This document shows positions 24,718 to 31,514 of a stretch of DNA of 48,481 nt, one piece after another (the first letter of the stretch is position 1; every line of letters starts with the position of its first letter). Origin of the DNA: an uncultured Lachnospiraceae bacterium (GTDB taxonomy: Bacteria; Bacillota; Clostridia; Lachnospirales; Lachnospiraceae); assembly GCA_947169235.1 (NCBI GenBank), contig CAMVOY010000012.1, positions 1-48,481 of the forward strand, written 5' to 3'. The notes under the pieces were generated by a model. The model worked only from the letters and a program-made list of their open reading frames with translations, was not told the origin of the DNA and made no database searches. Both the position numbers and the translations under genes were made by a program.

Positions 24718-25533
24718 TCAGTCGGATCTACGATAAACTTTGAGAATCTCATCAATTTCATTTGTTGTTTCATGCATCCAAGCTTGATCAGAAGACATAC
24801 GGCTGTAAGCTTCTATAAGATTGTTTTCTGAAAAATTAACAAATGGAAGGAATTTCTCAGAAATCAGTTTTTCATCTAAAGCCTGATCTCTAAAAACAAA
24901 AGCAAACCATTCATATCCGGGCTTTATATCACCTAGAGATAGTTTGCTTATTCTCTCGGGAGTTGCTACTGATGAGCAATCCACAAAAAAATGAGAATTG
25001 ATAAGGGATGTATTCTCATTTACCTCCAAATCCGCTAAATCCGCAAAAGGAACATCGTCAAACACTTGTTTCAATTCAGATAGGTGTTCCTTAATCTCCC
25101 GGGCAGAAACTTTTCTGAATGTTGCATTTTCAAGAGCCTTGATTGTGCAAGGATTTGTTGTAGCTAATCCCCATGCAAAATCGTTAGAGAATCCCCATAT
25201 TGACTGGAGAAGTCTGCTCGCAATCCCGTTTCCTCTATGGTCTGAGTCCACAACGAGCTGAACAACCCAAGTGATGGTATGATCATTTGAGTATTTCTTT
25301 CTGATATATATCGCAAATCCGATTAGAGTCTCGTCATCATCTTCTGCATATGAAATATAGAAGTTGTCCTTGATATAGTTTCTTTTATACATATCAACGG
25401 AATACCGGATTCTTTCACCCGGTTTAATTTCTGACTCTTTGCTATAGTAACCATAATTGTTACTGTATAGGTCAGAAATCTCTTCTATTCTTGTATCTGA
25501 CAATGAAGACATCGGTTTTGTATAATATGTCAT
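24718..25533 (-). CDS. GNAT-family acetyltransferase, N-terminal part of a split fusion gene
   Basis: 271 residues on the minus strand from the ATG that follows GGAGGA (complement of 25543-25548). The GNAT core is seen in ITWVVQLVVDSDHRGNGIAS, the acetyl-CoA-binding V-D-x-x-x-R-G-x-G-I-A motif, with LLQSIWGF after it. The C-terminal end, WMHETTNEIDEILKVYRRSD, resembles the usual N-terminus of a class I methyltransferase, and after the TGA the same frame continues with that enzyme's motif I. So the original gene was probably a single ~515-codon GNAT-methyltransferase. The acetyltransferase half should still be made. Own promoter at 25576-25604. Confidence 0.8.
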   Translation of the reverse strand: MTYYTKPMSSLSDTRIEEISDLYSNNYGYYSKESEIKPGERIRYSVDMYKRNYIKDNFYISYAEDDDETLIGFAIYIRKKYSNDHTITWVVQLVVDSDHRGNGIASRLLQSIWGFSNDFAWGLATTNPCTIKALENATFRKVSAREIKEHLSELKQVFDDVPFADLADLEVNENTSLINSHFFVDCSSVATPERISKLSLGDIKPGYEWFAFVFRDQALDEKLISEKFLPFVNFSENNLIEAYSRMSSDQAWMHETTNEIDEILKVYRRSD

Positions 25534-25575
25534 ATTACAGTATCCTCCAACGCATATTACCATTAAAACGATTAC

Positions 25576-25604
25576 AGTATAACATAATTCTATGCATTAT
25601 ACAA
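25576..25604 (-). promoter_or_regulatory. Promoter of the GNAT-methyltransferase gene
   Basis: On the minus strand TTGTAT (complement of 25599-25604), 17 bases, TATACT (complement of 25576-25581), 42 bases before the ATG. Confidence 0.7.
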
Positions 25605-25649
25605 GGAGTGTTTGATAAACACTTGACACAATCGAATTCTTCGATTTGC

Positions 25650-25678
25650 TTGCACAATGAAAACATGTATGATATACT
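25650..25678 (+). promoter_or_regulatory. Promoter of the DUF4869-ATPase pair
   Basis: TTGCAC (25650-25655), a 17-base spacer and TATACT (25673-25678). Just upstream, ATCGAA-TTC-TTCGAT (25631-25645) is an inverted repeat that could be an operator. Confidence 0.65.
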
Positions 25679-25732
25679 GTATTTGGTAATGATTTACGAT
25701 TATCATGAAAATTCTTCTTGGAGGTAGATTTC

Positions 25733-26170
25733 ATGCTGAACGTTTATTTTGGCGATTATGAGGGTGCGGTATATAACCCCAACGTATTCTTTGATAATAC
25801 ATATACTGATGAATGGATGTCTGACAATCTAAACAAAGAGATGATTAAGGACGTTGACAAGTCGGAGGTAATTGATACATACCTGATCAACAGCCCTGTG
25901 TTGGGCGGCATTTCTCCAGAACGTTTATCCGGTGGTGTAAAGACTTTGATTTGCATTCATATGGTTCCTGAAAGAGTTTTCAACGCTTCGACATGTGGTG
26001 ATAACTGCGCCAAATGGTTACTCGAAATGTCAAAAACTAAAGATGTCACAATTAATCTACGACATCTAATGAATTTTGGGGATGGCTCGTTCGAGATTAA
26101 TGTTCTAAATAACAAATGTGTCGCCCATGATATGGATGAACTAGTATCTTTAGCAGGAATGCTTATTTAG
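25733..26170 (+). CDS. DUF4869-like protein
   Basis: 145 residues from the ATG that follows GGAGG (25720-25724); a start at 25718 would overlap that site. The sequence MLNVYFGDYEGAVYNPNVFF, the centre LSGGVKTLICIHMVPERVFN, and ASTCGDNCAKWLLEMSK with TINLRHLMNFGDGSFEI fit what I remember of the DUF4869 family of Clostridia. No enzymatic motif is apparent; the paired cysteines in CGDNC may bind metal. Such genes are commonly followed by a P-loop protein, as here, 14 bases downstream, so the two probably act together. Function unknown. Confidence 0.78.
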   Translation: MLNVYFGDYEGAVYNPNVFFDNTYTDEWMSDNLNKEMIKDVDKSEVIDTYLINSPVLGGISPERLSGGVKTLICIHMVPERVFNASTCGDNCAKWLLEMSKTKDVTINLRHLMNFGDGSFEINVLNNKCVAHDMDELVSLAGMLI

Positions 26171-26184
26171 ACTTTGGAGGAAAC

Positions 26185-27153
26185 ATGAGAGGAAGTTATA
26201 CAATCAGGATTTCCAACTCAAGGATGCTTTACGAGTTTACTATCAGAAGAAACATAACCGTAGTCTGTGGCGATAGTGCAACAGGAAAGACCGAGTTATA
26301 TAATATGATCCAATCGTACCGGAACAGTTCCGGTGAAGATAGTGGTGTATCCATTACCTGTGATGTTCCGTGCAGGATTCTGACAAGTGATGATTGGGAA
26401 AACTCGTTAAAAACCATTGAGAATAGCATTGTATTTATTGACGAAGGAAATCGTTTTATAACATCTACTGATTTTGCCAGGGCTATTAGGGGGTCGTCAA
26501 ACTACTACGTAATCATAACGAGAGAGCACCTTTCTAATATTCCTTACAGTGTAGAGGAAATATATGGTATCCGATCATCTAATAAATATGCCGGGCTAAA
26601 AAAAACGTATAATGAGTTTTTTCATCTTTACGGTGAAATAGATTATAGTTCAGATATTTCTCCGGATCATATTATAGTCGAAGATAGTAATTCCGGATAT
26701 GAATTCTTTTCAGCCATTTCTGATTCTGAGAATTACATAGTGTCCAGCGCTTCAGGAAAAGCTAATCTTTTGGGAGAAGTACAGAAACTAGGTAAAGAAA
26801 AGATGATTATAGTCATTGCGGATGGTGCTGCATTCGGCTCGGAAATGGCAAAAATGATGAGACTCGTTTCCAACAGAAAAAACATAGTGCTGTTTCTTCC
26901 CGAGTCGTTTGAATGGCTTATTCTCAAATCAGGTATAGTAGATGACGCTGAATTGCCCAAAATACTTGAGTCGCCTGAAGATTACATTGATAGCGAGCGA
27001 TTCTTTAGTTGGGAGCAATACTTTACTCACCTCTTGGTTGATACAACAACAGACACTTATCTCCATTATTCGAAATCCAAATTAAATGAGGTTTATCTTC
27101 ATCCGGATAATGCGAAGAAAATTAAGAATATAATCAAAAAAATCAAACTCTGA
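26185..27153 (+). CDS. P-loop ATPase with possible TOPRIM-like C-terminal domain
   Basis: 322 residues, start after TTTGGAGGAAAC. An N-terminal ABC/AAA-type nucleotide site has Walker A GDSATGKT (Lys35) and Walker B SIVFIDEGNRFI near residue 90. The second half contains HIIVEDSNSGYEFFSAI and, about 40 residues on, KMIIVIADGAAFGSEMAKMM. The acidic residues at the ends of two predicted strands resemble the E and DxD positions of a TOPRIM domain, as in OLD-family nucleases, but this is a pattern judgement. It is the second gene of the DUF4869 pair. The module could be a defence or regulatory pair; nothing in the sequence decides it. Confidence 0.68.
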   Translation: MRGSYTIRISNSRMLYEFTIRRNITVVCGDSATGKTELYNMIQSYRNSSGEDSGVSITCDVPCRILTSDDWENSLKTIENSIVFIDEGNRFITSTDFARAIRGSSNYYVIITREHLSNIPYSVEEIYGIRSSNKYAGLKKTYNEFFHLYGEIDYSSDISPDHIIVEDSNSGYEFFSAISDSENYIVSSASGKANLLGEVQKLGKEKMIIVIADGAAFGSEMAKMMRLVSNRKNIVLFLPESFEWLILKSGIVDDAELPKILESPEDYIDSERFFSWEQYFTHLLVDTTTDTYLHYSKSKLNEVYLHPDNAKKIKNIIKKIKL

Positions 27154-27234
27154 AATCCTTCGCTTATCGTTTTACCAGTGAATTAGTTTGGTGTGTGATG
27201 ATTTGAATATTGAAACAACAATAGATATATATAT

Positions 27235-27275
27235 AAATAATGGGAAGATGCCGAACAGCATCTTCCCATTTATTT
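27235..27275. terminator. Bidirectional terminator
   Basis: AATGGGAAGATGC and GCATCTTCCCATT pair with a 6-base loop; flanking AT-rich bases give T tracts on both strands. It separates the ATPase gene (+) from silent pilin cassette 2 (-), as the one at 23184 does for cassette 1. Confidence 0.93.
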
Positions 27276-27299
27276 ATCAGACAGGATACACACTAATTC

Positions 27300-27803
27300 T
27301 TAGTTCGATGCTGCCTTTCCTGTTTCAACTAAATACGTCTGTTTTGTAGTTCCGTCCTCTTTGGTGGTATAATTACATGTAACCGTGTTATTTGTTGTTA
27401 CTTTTACTACAGTTGTACCGTTTGTACTGTCAACCTCCCATGAAACAACAATCTGAGTTGCTTTTGCATCGGAAACACAACCTGCCGCAAGGGCAATTTT
27501 GGTAAGATCGCCAATATCATTTTGAACAGCATCGGCAATTCCGTCTTTATCTTTTGTAAGGGTTTTTTTACTAAAATCGATAGTGTAACTTCCTTTAGAG
27601 GCTGTTGCTTTGTTCGCCAAGGCGACATTGGTCGCGCTTGCAAGCGAATCAAGTTGCTGAAGATCCTTCGACTCTCTTGATCTCTGGATGTTCGGGATAA
27701 CCGCAAGAGCGATAACACCGATCAAGATAGCCATGATCGCGATTACGATGATCAGCTCGACAAGTGAGAAGCCCTCTCTCTCGCCTGCTAAATACTTCTG
27801 AAT
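27300..27803 (-). pseudogene. Silent prepilin cassette 2 (no start codon)
   Basis: Minus-strand frame reading IQKYLAGEREG, FSLVELIIVIAIMAILIGVI and a pilin body that ends NYTTKEDGTTKQTYLVETG. Directly upstream, two codons before the homology begins, is an in-frame TAA (27810-27812), and no ATG, GTG or TTG follows it until the ATG inside the helix. The homology to the expressed gene starts at its fifth codon (ATT CAG AAG). As in cassette 1, body and stop are intact while promoter, ribosome binding site and start are missing. The body differs from all other pilins here. Confidence 0.83.
27660..27803 (-). repeat. Pilin 5' homology block, silent copy 2
   Basis: By my count 4 mismatches in 144 bases to the expressed copy and 4 to silent copy 1; inverted relative to the expressed block. 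Confidence 0.9.
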
Positions 27804-27865
27804 TCTCTTTTATGGAATAGAAGATATGTATGAAAAACAAATGTAAACAAATTGTGAACAAAAGC

Positions 27866-27894
27866 TTGTGTTATCAGATCAAATATGTTATAAT
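27866..27894 (+). promoter_or_regulatory. Promoter of the second complete prepilin gene
   Basis: TTGTGT (27866-27871), 17 bases, TATAAT (27889-27894), 59 bases before the ATG. Confidence 0.7.
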
Positions 27895-27953
27895 CGAACC
27901 ATGGAATTATTGATAAACTCGGTTTGGAGTTCTATTTGAAAGAGGGGCTTTGC

Positions 27954-28451
27954 ATGAAGAAAAGAATAAAAAGGATCATTAAACCTGAGAGAGAAGGGTT
28001 TTCTCTGGTTGAGATCATAATTACAATAGCTATAATGGCTATTCTTATTGGTGTTATTGCATTGGCGGTCATTCCAAATATTCAGCGTTCACGCGAGTCG
28101 ACCGATCTTACCAAGTTGGATAATATCGCCGCGAGTGTGAATATCGCCATTGCGAATCATCAGATAGAAGGTGATGGTCAGTTTACGGTAGGAACGACCA
28201 CGTCGCTTTCGGGAGATTCGAAAACTGTATATGATGCGGTGACCAGTGAGCTTGGTGACCTATCGCAGATTGAGATGGGATCATCTGCGGCCCAGGGAGG
28301 AACAATAAAGGTTGAATGGAAGATAGAAAACAAGGGTGTTGCACAGATTTCGGTGACAGTTGAAAAGGATTCGAAAGTGTTGGCTTGCAAGTATACTACC
28401 GGAGATCCGTCTGATGCGGATGGGAATCGATTGCTTAAAGCAGGTAATTGA
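27954..28451 (+). CDS. Type IV prepilin (second complete gene)
   Basis: 165 residues from the ATG after AAAGAGGGG. The leader KKRIKRIIKPEREG ends at Gly18 and the mature N-terminus FSLVEIIITIAIMAILIGVI has Glu5; the next segment ALAVIPNIQRSREST is the same as in the other pilins. At the DNA level, however, it uses different synonymous codons throughout this region, so it does not share the recombining block. The C-terminus carries a CKYTTGDPSDADGN segment comparable to the others. It has its own promoter and is divergent from silent cassette 2, whose 5' edge is 150 bases away. Confidence 0.9.
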   Translation: MKKRIKRIIKPEREGFSLVEIIITIAIMAILIGVIALAVIPNIQRSRESTDLTKLDNIAASVNIAIANHQIEGDGQFTVGTTTSLSGDSKTVYDAVTSELGDLSQIEMGSSAAQGGTIKVEWKIENKGVAQISVTVEKDSKVLACKYTTGDPSDADGNRLLKAGN

Positions 28452-28494
28452 CCATAAGGATTATATAATTGCAAATAAATCGGAGGTGGTTACC

Positions 28495-28560
28495 ATGTGC
28501 ATAACTGAGTATGACGAGTGGGAGTATATGAATAAACCGCTTTTTGGAGCTGTAGGGTAA
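28495..28560 (+). CDS. Possible 21-residue peptide
   Basis: ATG at 28495 is preceded by CGGAGGTGG with good spacing and opens a 21-codon frame (MCITEYDEWEYMNKPLFGAV, then Gly) ending just before the terminator at 28584. The strong ribosome binding site in the pilin operon's tail suggests it is translated, but no homolog is recognised. Confidence 0.35.
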   Translation: MCITEYDEWEYMNKPLFGAVG

Positions 28561-28583
28561 ACTTGAATAGATATCGGAATAAT

Positions 28584-28610
28584 GCAGCGGCATGAGGCCG
28601 CTGCGTTTTT
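28584..28610 (+). terminator. Terminator after the second prepilin gene
   Basis: GCAGCGGC and GCCGCTGC with a 5-base loop, followed by GTTTTT. It separates the pilin gene from the convergent recombinase gene. Confidence 0.9.
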
Positions 28611-28639
28611 GTGTCTATTTATATATTTATTTCATACGC

Positions 28640-29749
28640 TTAGCATAGGCTGGCTTCGAGCATGTGCATGTACTGAGCGGAGAGGTCGTGGCTAACATGA
28701 GTATACAGATCCAAGGTCATTTTAATGCTGGCATGACCGAGCCAGTGTTGAACAACCTTGGGAGGAATGCCGGCCTCCAGGCTTCGAGTCGCAAACGTGT
28801 GGCGGAAGGCGTGAGGGAGGATATGTTCGATATGGCTTGCAGCGTAGTTTGTTGTTTCGGAGACTTTTTCTGCTGTTTTGTTATATGAGTCAACGATGGT
28901 ATTTATGTTGGCCACGATGGTTGAACGCCACTGAGGTTGGCCGTGTCGTCCGCAGAAGACGAGACCTTCGAAGCCCGGGTATGGGCTCCAGGTTGGCTTT
29001 TTTCTGTATTCCAACTGCAGAGCTTGCTGACGACGTAGCGCCTCGACAACACAATCCTGCAAAGGAATGGAGCGAAGAGACGACTTGGTTTTGGGCGACT
29101 GAAGGAGGAAATGGGTACCGGGTGTGCCTTCATTTTTTACGCGGACCAGAGTGTGACGGACGGTTAGGAAACTTACCGGATCCGGGATGCCGTAGGATCC
29201 GGGCATATCATCGGCTATATGTATGTCGGACCACTTGAGGGCCAGGAGTTCGCCGATACGTAGACCGGTGCCGAGAAGTGTGGTGACAGCGGGCTCTACG
29301 TGGCGGAATCGAGGTCGTTTCATATGTTCGCAGAGGGCGAGTTGTTCGTCTATAGTCAGCACACGGTGATCTGATATATCTGATCCCGGACGATCTGTGA
29401 GGGCACATGGATTTGAGGCTATGAGTTCGTTGGCGAGAGCTTTTTTAAACATGTTGTTTAGCATAGTATGGAGTGTCGAGAGGTACTTCGGAGAGTAGCC
29501 TTTGTTCAAAAAGTCATTGTAGATTTTCTGAATGTGTATCGGGTGGAACTCATCCAGTGTGTGCGTGCCTACAGAGTTTCTTATGTGTCTGTCGTAGAGA
29601 GCACGATAAGTATCCATGGTCGTCGGCTTGATGCGGCCAAGTTTGTATGTGTTCATCCAGATGTCAAACCAGCGGTTGAGCGTGGGTGTGCAGACTTGGT
29701 CTGATGCGGATGGCAGTGATTTGATGTCGATGCTTGTTGTTCGGTTCAT
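28640..29749 (-). CDS. Tyrosine recombinase (phage integrase family)
   Basis: 369 residues on the minus strand; AAAGGAGG precedes the ATG. The N-terminal SAM-like core-binding domain (residues about 25-120: WFDIWMNTYKLGRIKPTTMD, YRALYDRHI) is followed by the catalytic domain with Arg164 (GTGLRIGELLALKW), Lys near 220-222 (SPKTKSS), His313-Arg316 (HAFRHTFATR), His339 (HWLGHAS) and nucleophile Tyr349 (LDLYTHV). All catalytic residues are present. No tRNA or att-like duplication was seen around it, so it is not obviously a prophage or ICE integrase. Its position next to the inverted pilin copies makes it a candidate for pilin DNA inversion, as Rci is for the R64 shufflon; inference only. Confidence 0.93.
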   Translation of the reverse strand: MNRTTSIDIKSLPSASDQVCTPTLNRWFDIWMNTYKLGRIKPTTMDTYRALYDRHIRNSVGTHTLDEFHPIHIQKIYNDFLNKGYSPKYLSTLHTMLNNMFKKALANELIASNPCALTDRPGSDISDHRVLTIDEQLALCEHMKRPRFRHVEPAVTTLLGTGLRIGELLALKWSDIHIADDMPGSYGIPDPVSFLTVRHTLVRVKNEGTPGTHFLLQSPKTKSSLRSIPLQDCVVEALRRQQALQLEYRKKPTWSPYPGFEGLVFCGRHGQPQWRSTIVANINTIVDSYNKTAEKVSETTNYAASHIEHILPHAFRHTFATRSLEAGIPPKVVQHWLGHASIKMTLDLYTHVSHDLSAQYMHMLEASLC

Positions 29750-29863
29750 TTTTTAGTCCTCCTTTGACTGTTCGTGTATAATAGCATAATGATATACTGA
29801 AATCAGCTTTTTTCAAGTATTCTAAAGGTGGTATTGATTATTCTTAATCATTGAAAAACAGGG

Positions 29864-29891
29864 TTGACAATACCAGTATATGAGGTAAAAT
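29864..29891 (+). promoter_or_regulatory. Promoter of the Rpn-family gene
   Basis: TTGACA (29864-29869), a 16-base spacer and TAAAAT (29886-29891), 39 bases before the ATG. Confidence 0.7.
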
Positions 29892-29929
29892 AGAAGGTGC
29901 AACAAAGACCCTCCGGTTAGGAGGGAAAT

Positions 29930-30841
29930 ATGTACAAAAAAAATGAAAGGGCGCAGGGCTATGCGCTCAAACAGGCTGCTGAAGCTTGGAAGACCATAAC
30001 ATTGAAGAATAATTACTTATTCTTCAAGATTATGCAAGATGAGAAGCGGTTACGGGAGTTACTACGTCGTACATTGCCGGAGATTCGCATCAAAAAGCTA
30101 AGGATTGTCGGGGAAAAGACGATTCAGGCCGGAGTAGATATCCATGGTGTGCGTCTTGATGTGTATGCAGAGGATGAGACAGGTCGTCCGTTTACCATTG
30201 AGATGCAGATAAACAATACGGATAATATTCCTAAGCGGATGCGCTTTTATTCATCGATGGTAGACAGTCAGATGCTGGATAAGGGAGATAAGTACGAGCG
30301 GCTTCCGGATTCGTTTATAATTATCATCTGTTGTTTTGACTTATACGGGATGGGGTTACATAAGTATTCGTTTCGTTCGAAGTGTGATCAGGTAGATGGT
30401 CTGGCGATGGGTGACGGTGTGAAGTACGTTGTTCTGAATACGACCAGCTTTGCGGATGATGTGGATTCTGAATTAAGGGCGTTTTTGGATTATGTTGAAG
30501 GACGAGATGTTAGAGATGATTCTTATATAGCTGAATTGGATGAGGCGGTTGTTAAGGCTCGTAGGAATAAGAGATGGAGGAAAGAGTATATGACTGTTGA
30601 GCAGGAGCGTATGCATAGAGATTCTTTTGTAGAGAGACGTGGAAGAGAGCTTGATTGTCTCATGGTGGTTCGAAGAATGATGCAGAAAGGTTTTGATGTT
30701 GATGAAATAGTCGACTGTGTCAGTAGGGAAGCATCATTAGTCGAATCATATATGTCTGCACTTAACGAATGTGGTCCGACAGCTGAAATCAATGAAGTAT
30801 ATAATTATATCCATCGAAACGATGGATACGAAAAGATTTGA
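29930..30841 (+). CDS. Rpn-family PD-(D/E)XK nuclease (recombination-promoting nuclease/putative transposase)
   Basis: 303 residues. The N-terminal half has the family layout: LKNNYLFFKIMQDEKRLREL, then GVRLDVYAEDETGRPFTIEM with Asp77 and the E-x-Q motif (Glu91, Gln93), then the conserved PKRMRFYSSMVDSQML. The C-terminal third is charged and helical (RRNKRWRKEYMTVEQERMHR). Rpn proteins of this type are DNA endonucleases that increase RecA-independent recombination. It starts after AGGAGGG and is followed 10 bases later by a LUD-domain gene. Its closeness to the pilin cassettes and the recombinase is notable, though such genes are scattered widely in Lachnospiraceae. Confidence 0.88.
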   Translation: MYKKNERAQGYALKQAAEAWKTITLKNNYLFFKIMQDEKRLRELLRRTLPEIRIKKLRIVGEKTIQAGVDIHGVRLDVYAEDETGRPFTIEMQINNTDNIPKRMRFYSSMVDSQMLDKGDKYERLPDSFIIIICCFDLYGMGLHKYSFRSKCDQVDGLAMGDGVKYVVLNTTSFADDVDSELRAFLDYVEGRDVRDDSYIAELDEAVVKARRNKRWRKEYMTVEQERMHRDSFVERRGRELDCLMVVRRMMQKGFDVDEIVDCVSREASLVESYMSALNECGPTAEINEVYNYIHRNDGYEKI

Positions 30842-30850
30842 GGGGATAAA

Positions 30851-31489
30851 ATGAACGAAAACCGGACGATCAGAAACAAAAAGCTTGCAGAGAAGGTCAT
30901 AAAAGGCTTAAAGTCTCGTCATATGGAAGGCTTTTTTGCCGAGACGAAGGAAGAGGCGCTAAAGATCGCACTTGACCTGATATCGGAGGGGAGCAGTGTC
31001 TCCTGGGGAGGAACGATGTCGGCTGCTGAGATCGGGCTGACGCAGGTTTTGAGCACGGGAAACTACGATTTTATCGACAGGAACGGAGCGTCTACTCCGG
31101 AGGAGAAACGTCAGAGAGAGATAGAAGCGTATGGGTGCGACTACTTTATTGCGAGTTCGAATGCTATAACCGAGGACGGTATCCTTGTGAATCTCGATGG
31201 GAATGCTAACCGTGTTTCGTGTATCGCATATGGACCGGAGCACGTGGTGATGATCATCGGTATGAACAAGGTCGTCTCGGACGTTGATGCCGCCATAGAG
31301 AGGACACGCCATGAGGCTGCTCCGATAAACGCACAACGTTTCGATATCGATACACCGTGTAAACAGACAGGTGCCTGTGCGAACTGCAAATCACCACAGA
31401 GTATCTGTTGTCAGCTGCTGATCACCAGGCTCGAGATGCATCCGGACCGCATGAAGGTCATATTGGTGAACGATGATCTCGGTTTCTGA
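30851..31489 (+). CDS. LUD-domain protein (lactate utilisation LutC/YkgG-like)
   Basis: 212 residues. The fold is recognised from EGSSVSWGGTMSAAEIGLTQ, GCDYFIASSNAITEDGILVN, GNANRVSCIAYGPEHVVMII and NKVVSDVDAAIERTR, the DUF162/LUD pattern. The tail has a cysteine cluster, CKQTGACANCKSPQSICC, as in the shorter clostridial members that may bind a metal or iron-sulfur centre. Relatives take part in lactate oxidation, but lone copies such as this have no defined role. Downstream is an aldo/keto reductase, 26 bases away, suggesting one transcript. Confidence 0.88.
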   Translation: MNENRTIRNKKLAEKVIKGLKSRHMEGFFAETKEEALKIALDLISEGSSVSWGGTMSAAEIGLTQVLSTGNYDFIDRNGASTPEEKRQREIEAYGCDYFIASSNAITEDGILVNLDGNANRVSCIAYGPEHVVMIIGMNKVVSDVDAAIERTRHEAAPINAQRFDIDTPCKQTGACANCKSPQSICCQLLITRLEMHPDRMKVILVNDDLGF

Positions 31490-31514
31490 CAGATTTTGAA
31501 GGGGAGAACAAAAT

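Noticed and set aside
24700..24720. TGA as a selenocysteine codon in the GNAT-methyltransferase gene
   Set aside because: No convincing SECIS hairpin follows and Sec next to methyltransferase motif I has no precedent known to me; a nonsense change is simpler.
28640..29749. Prophage or integrative element integrase
   Set aside because: No phage structural, replication or conjugation genes, no tRNA and no att-like repeats were seen in the window.
30523..30792. Minus-strand frame opposite the Rpn gene
   Set aside because: Shadow of the Rpn coding sequence with no start signals.
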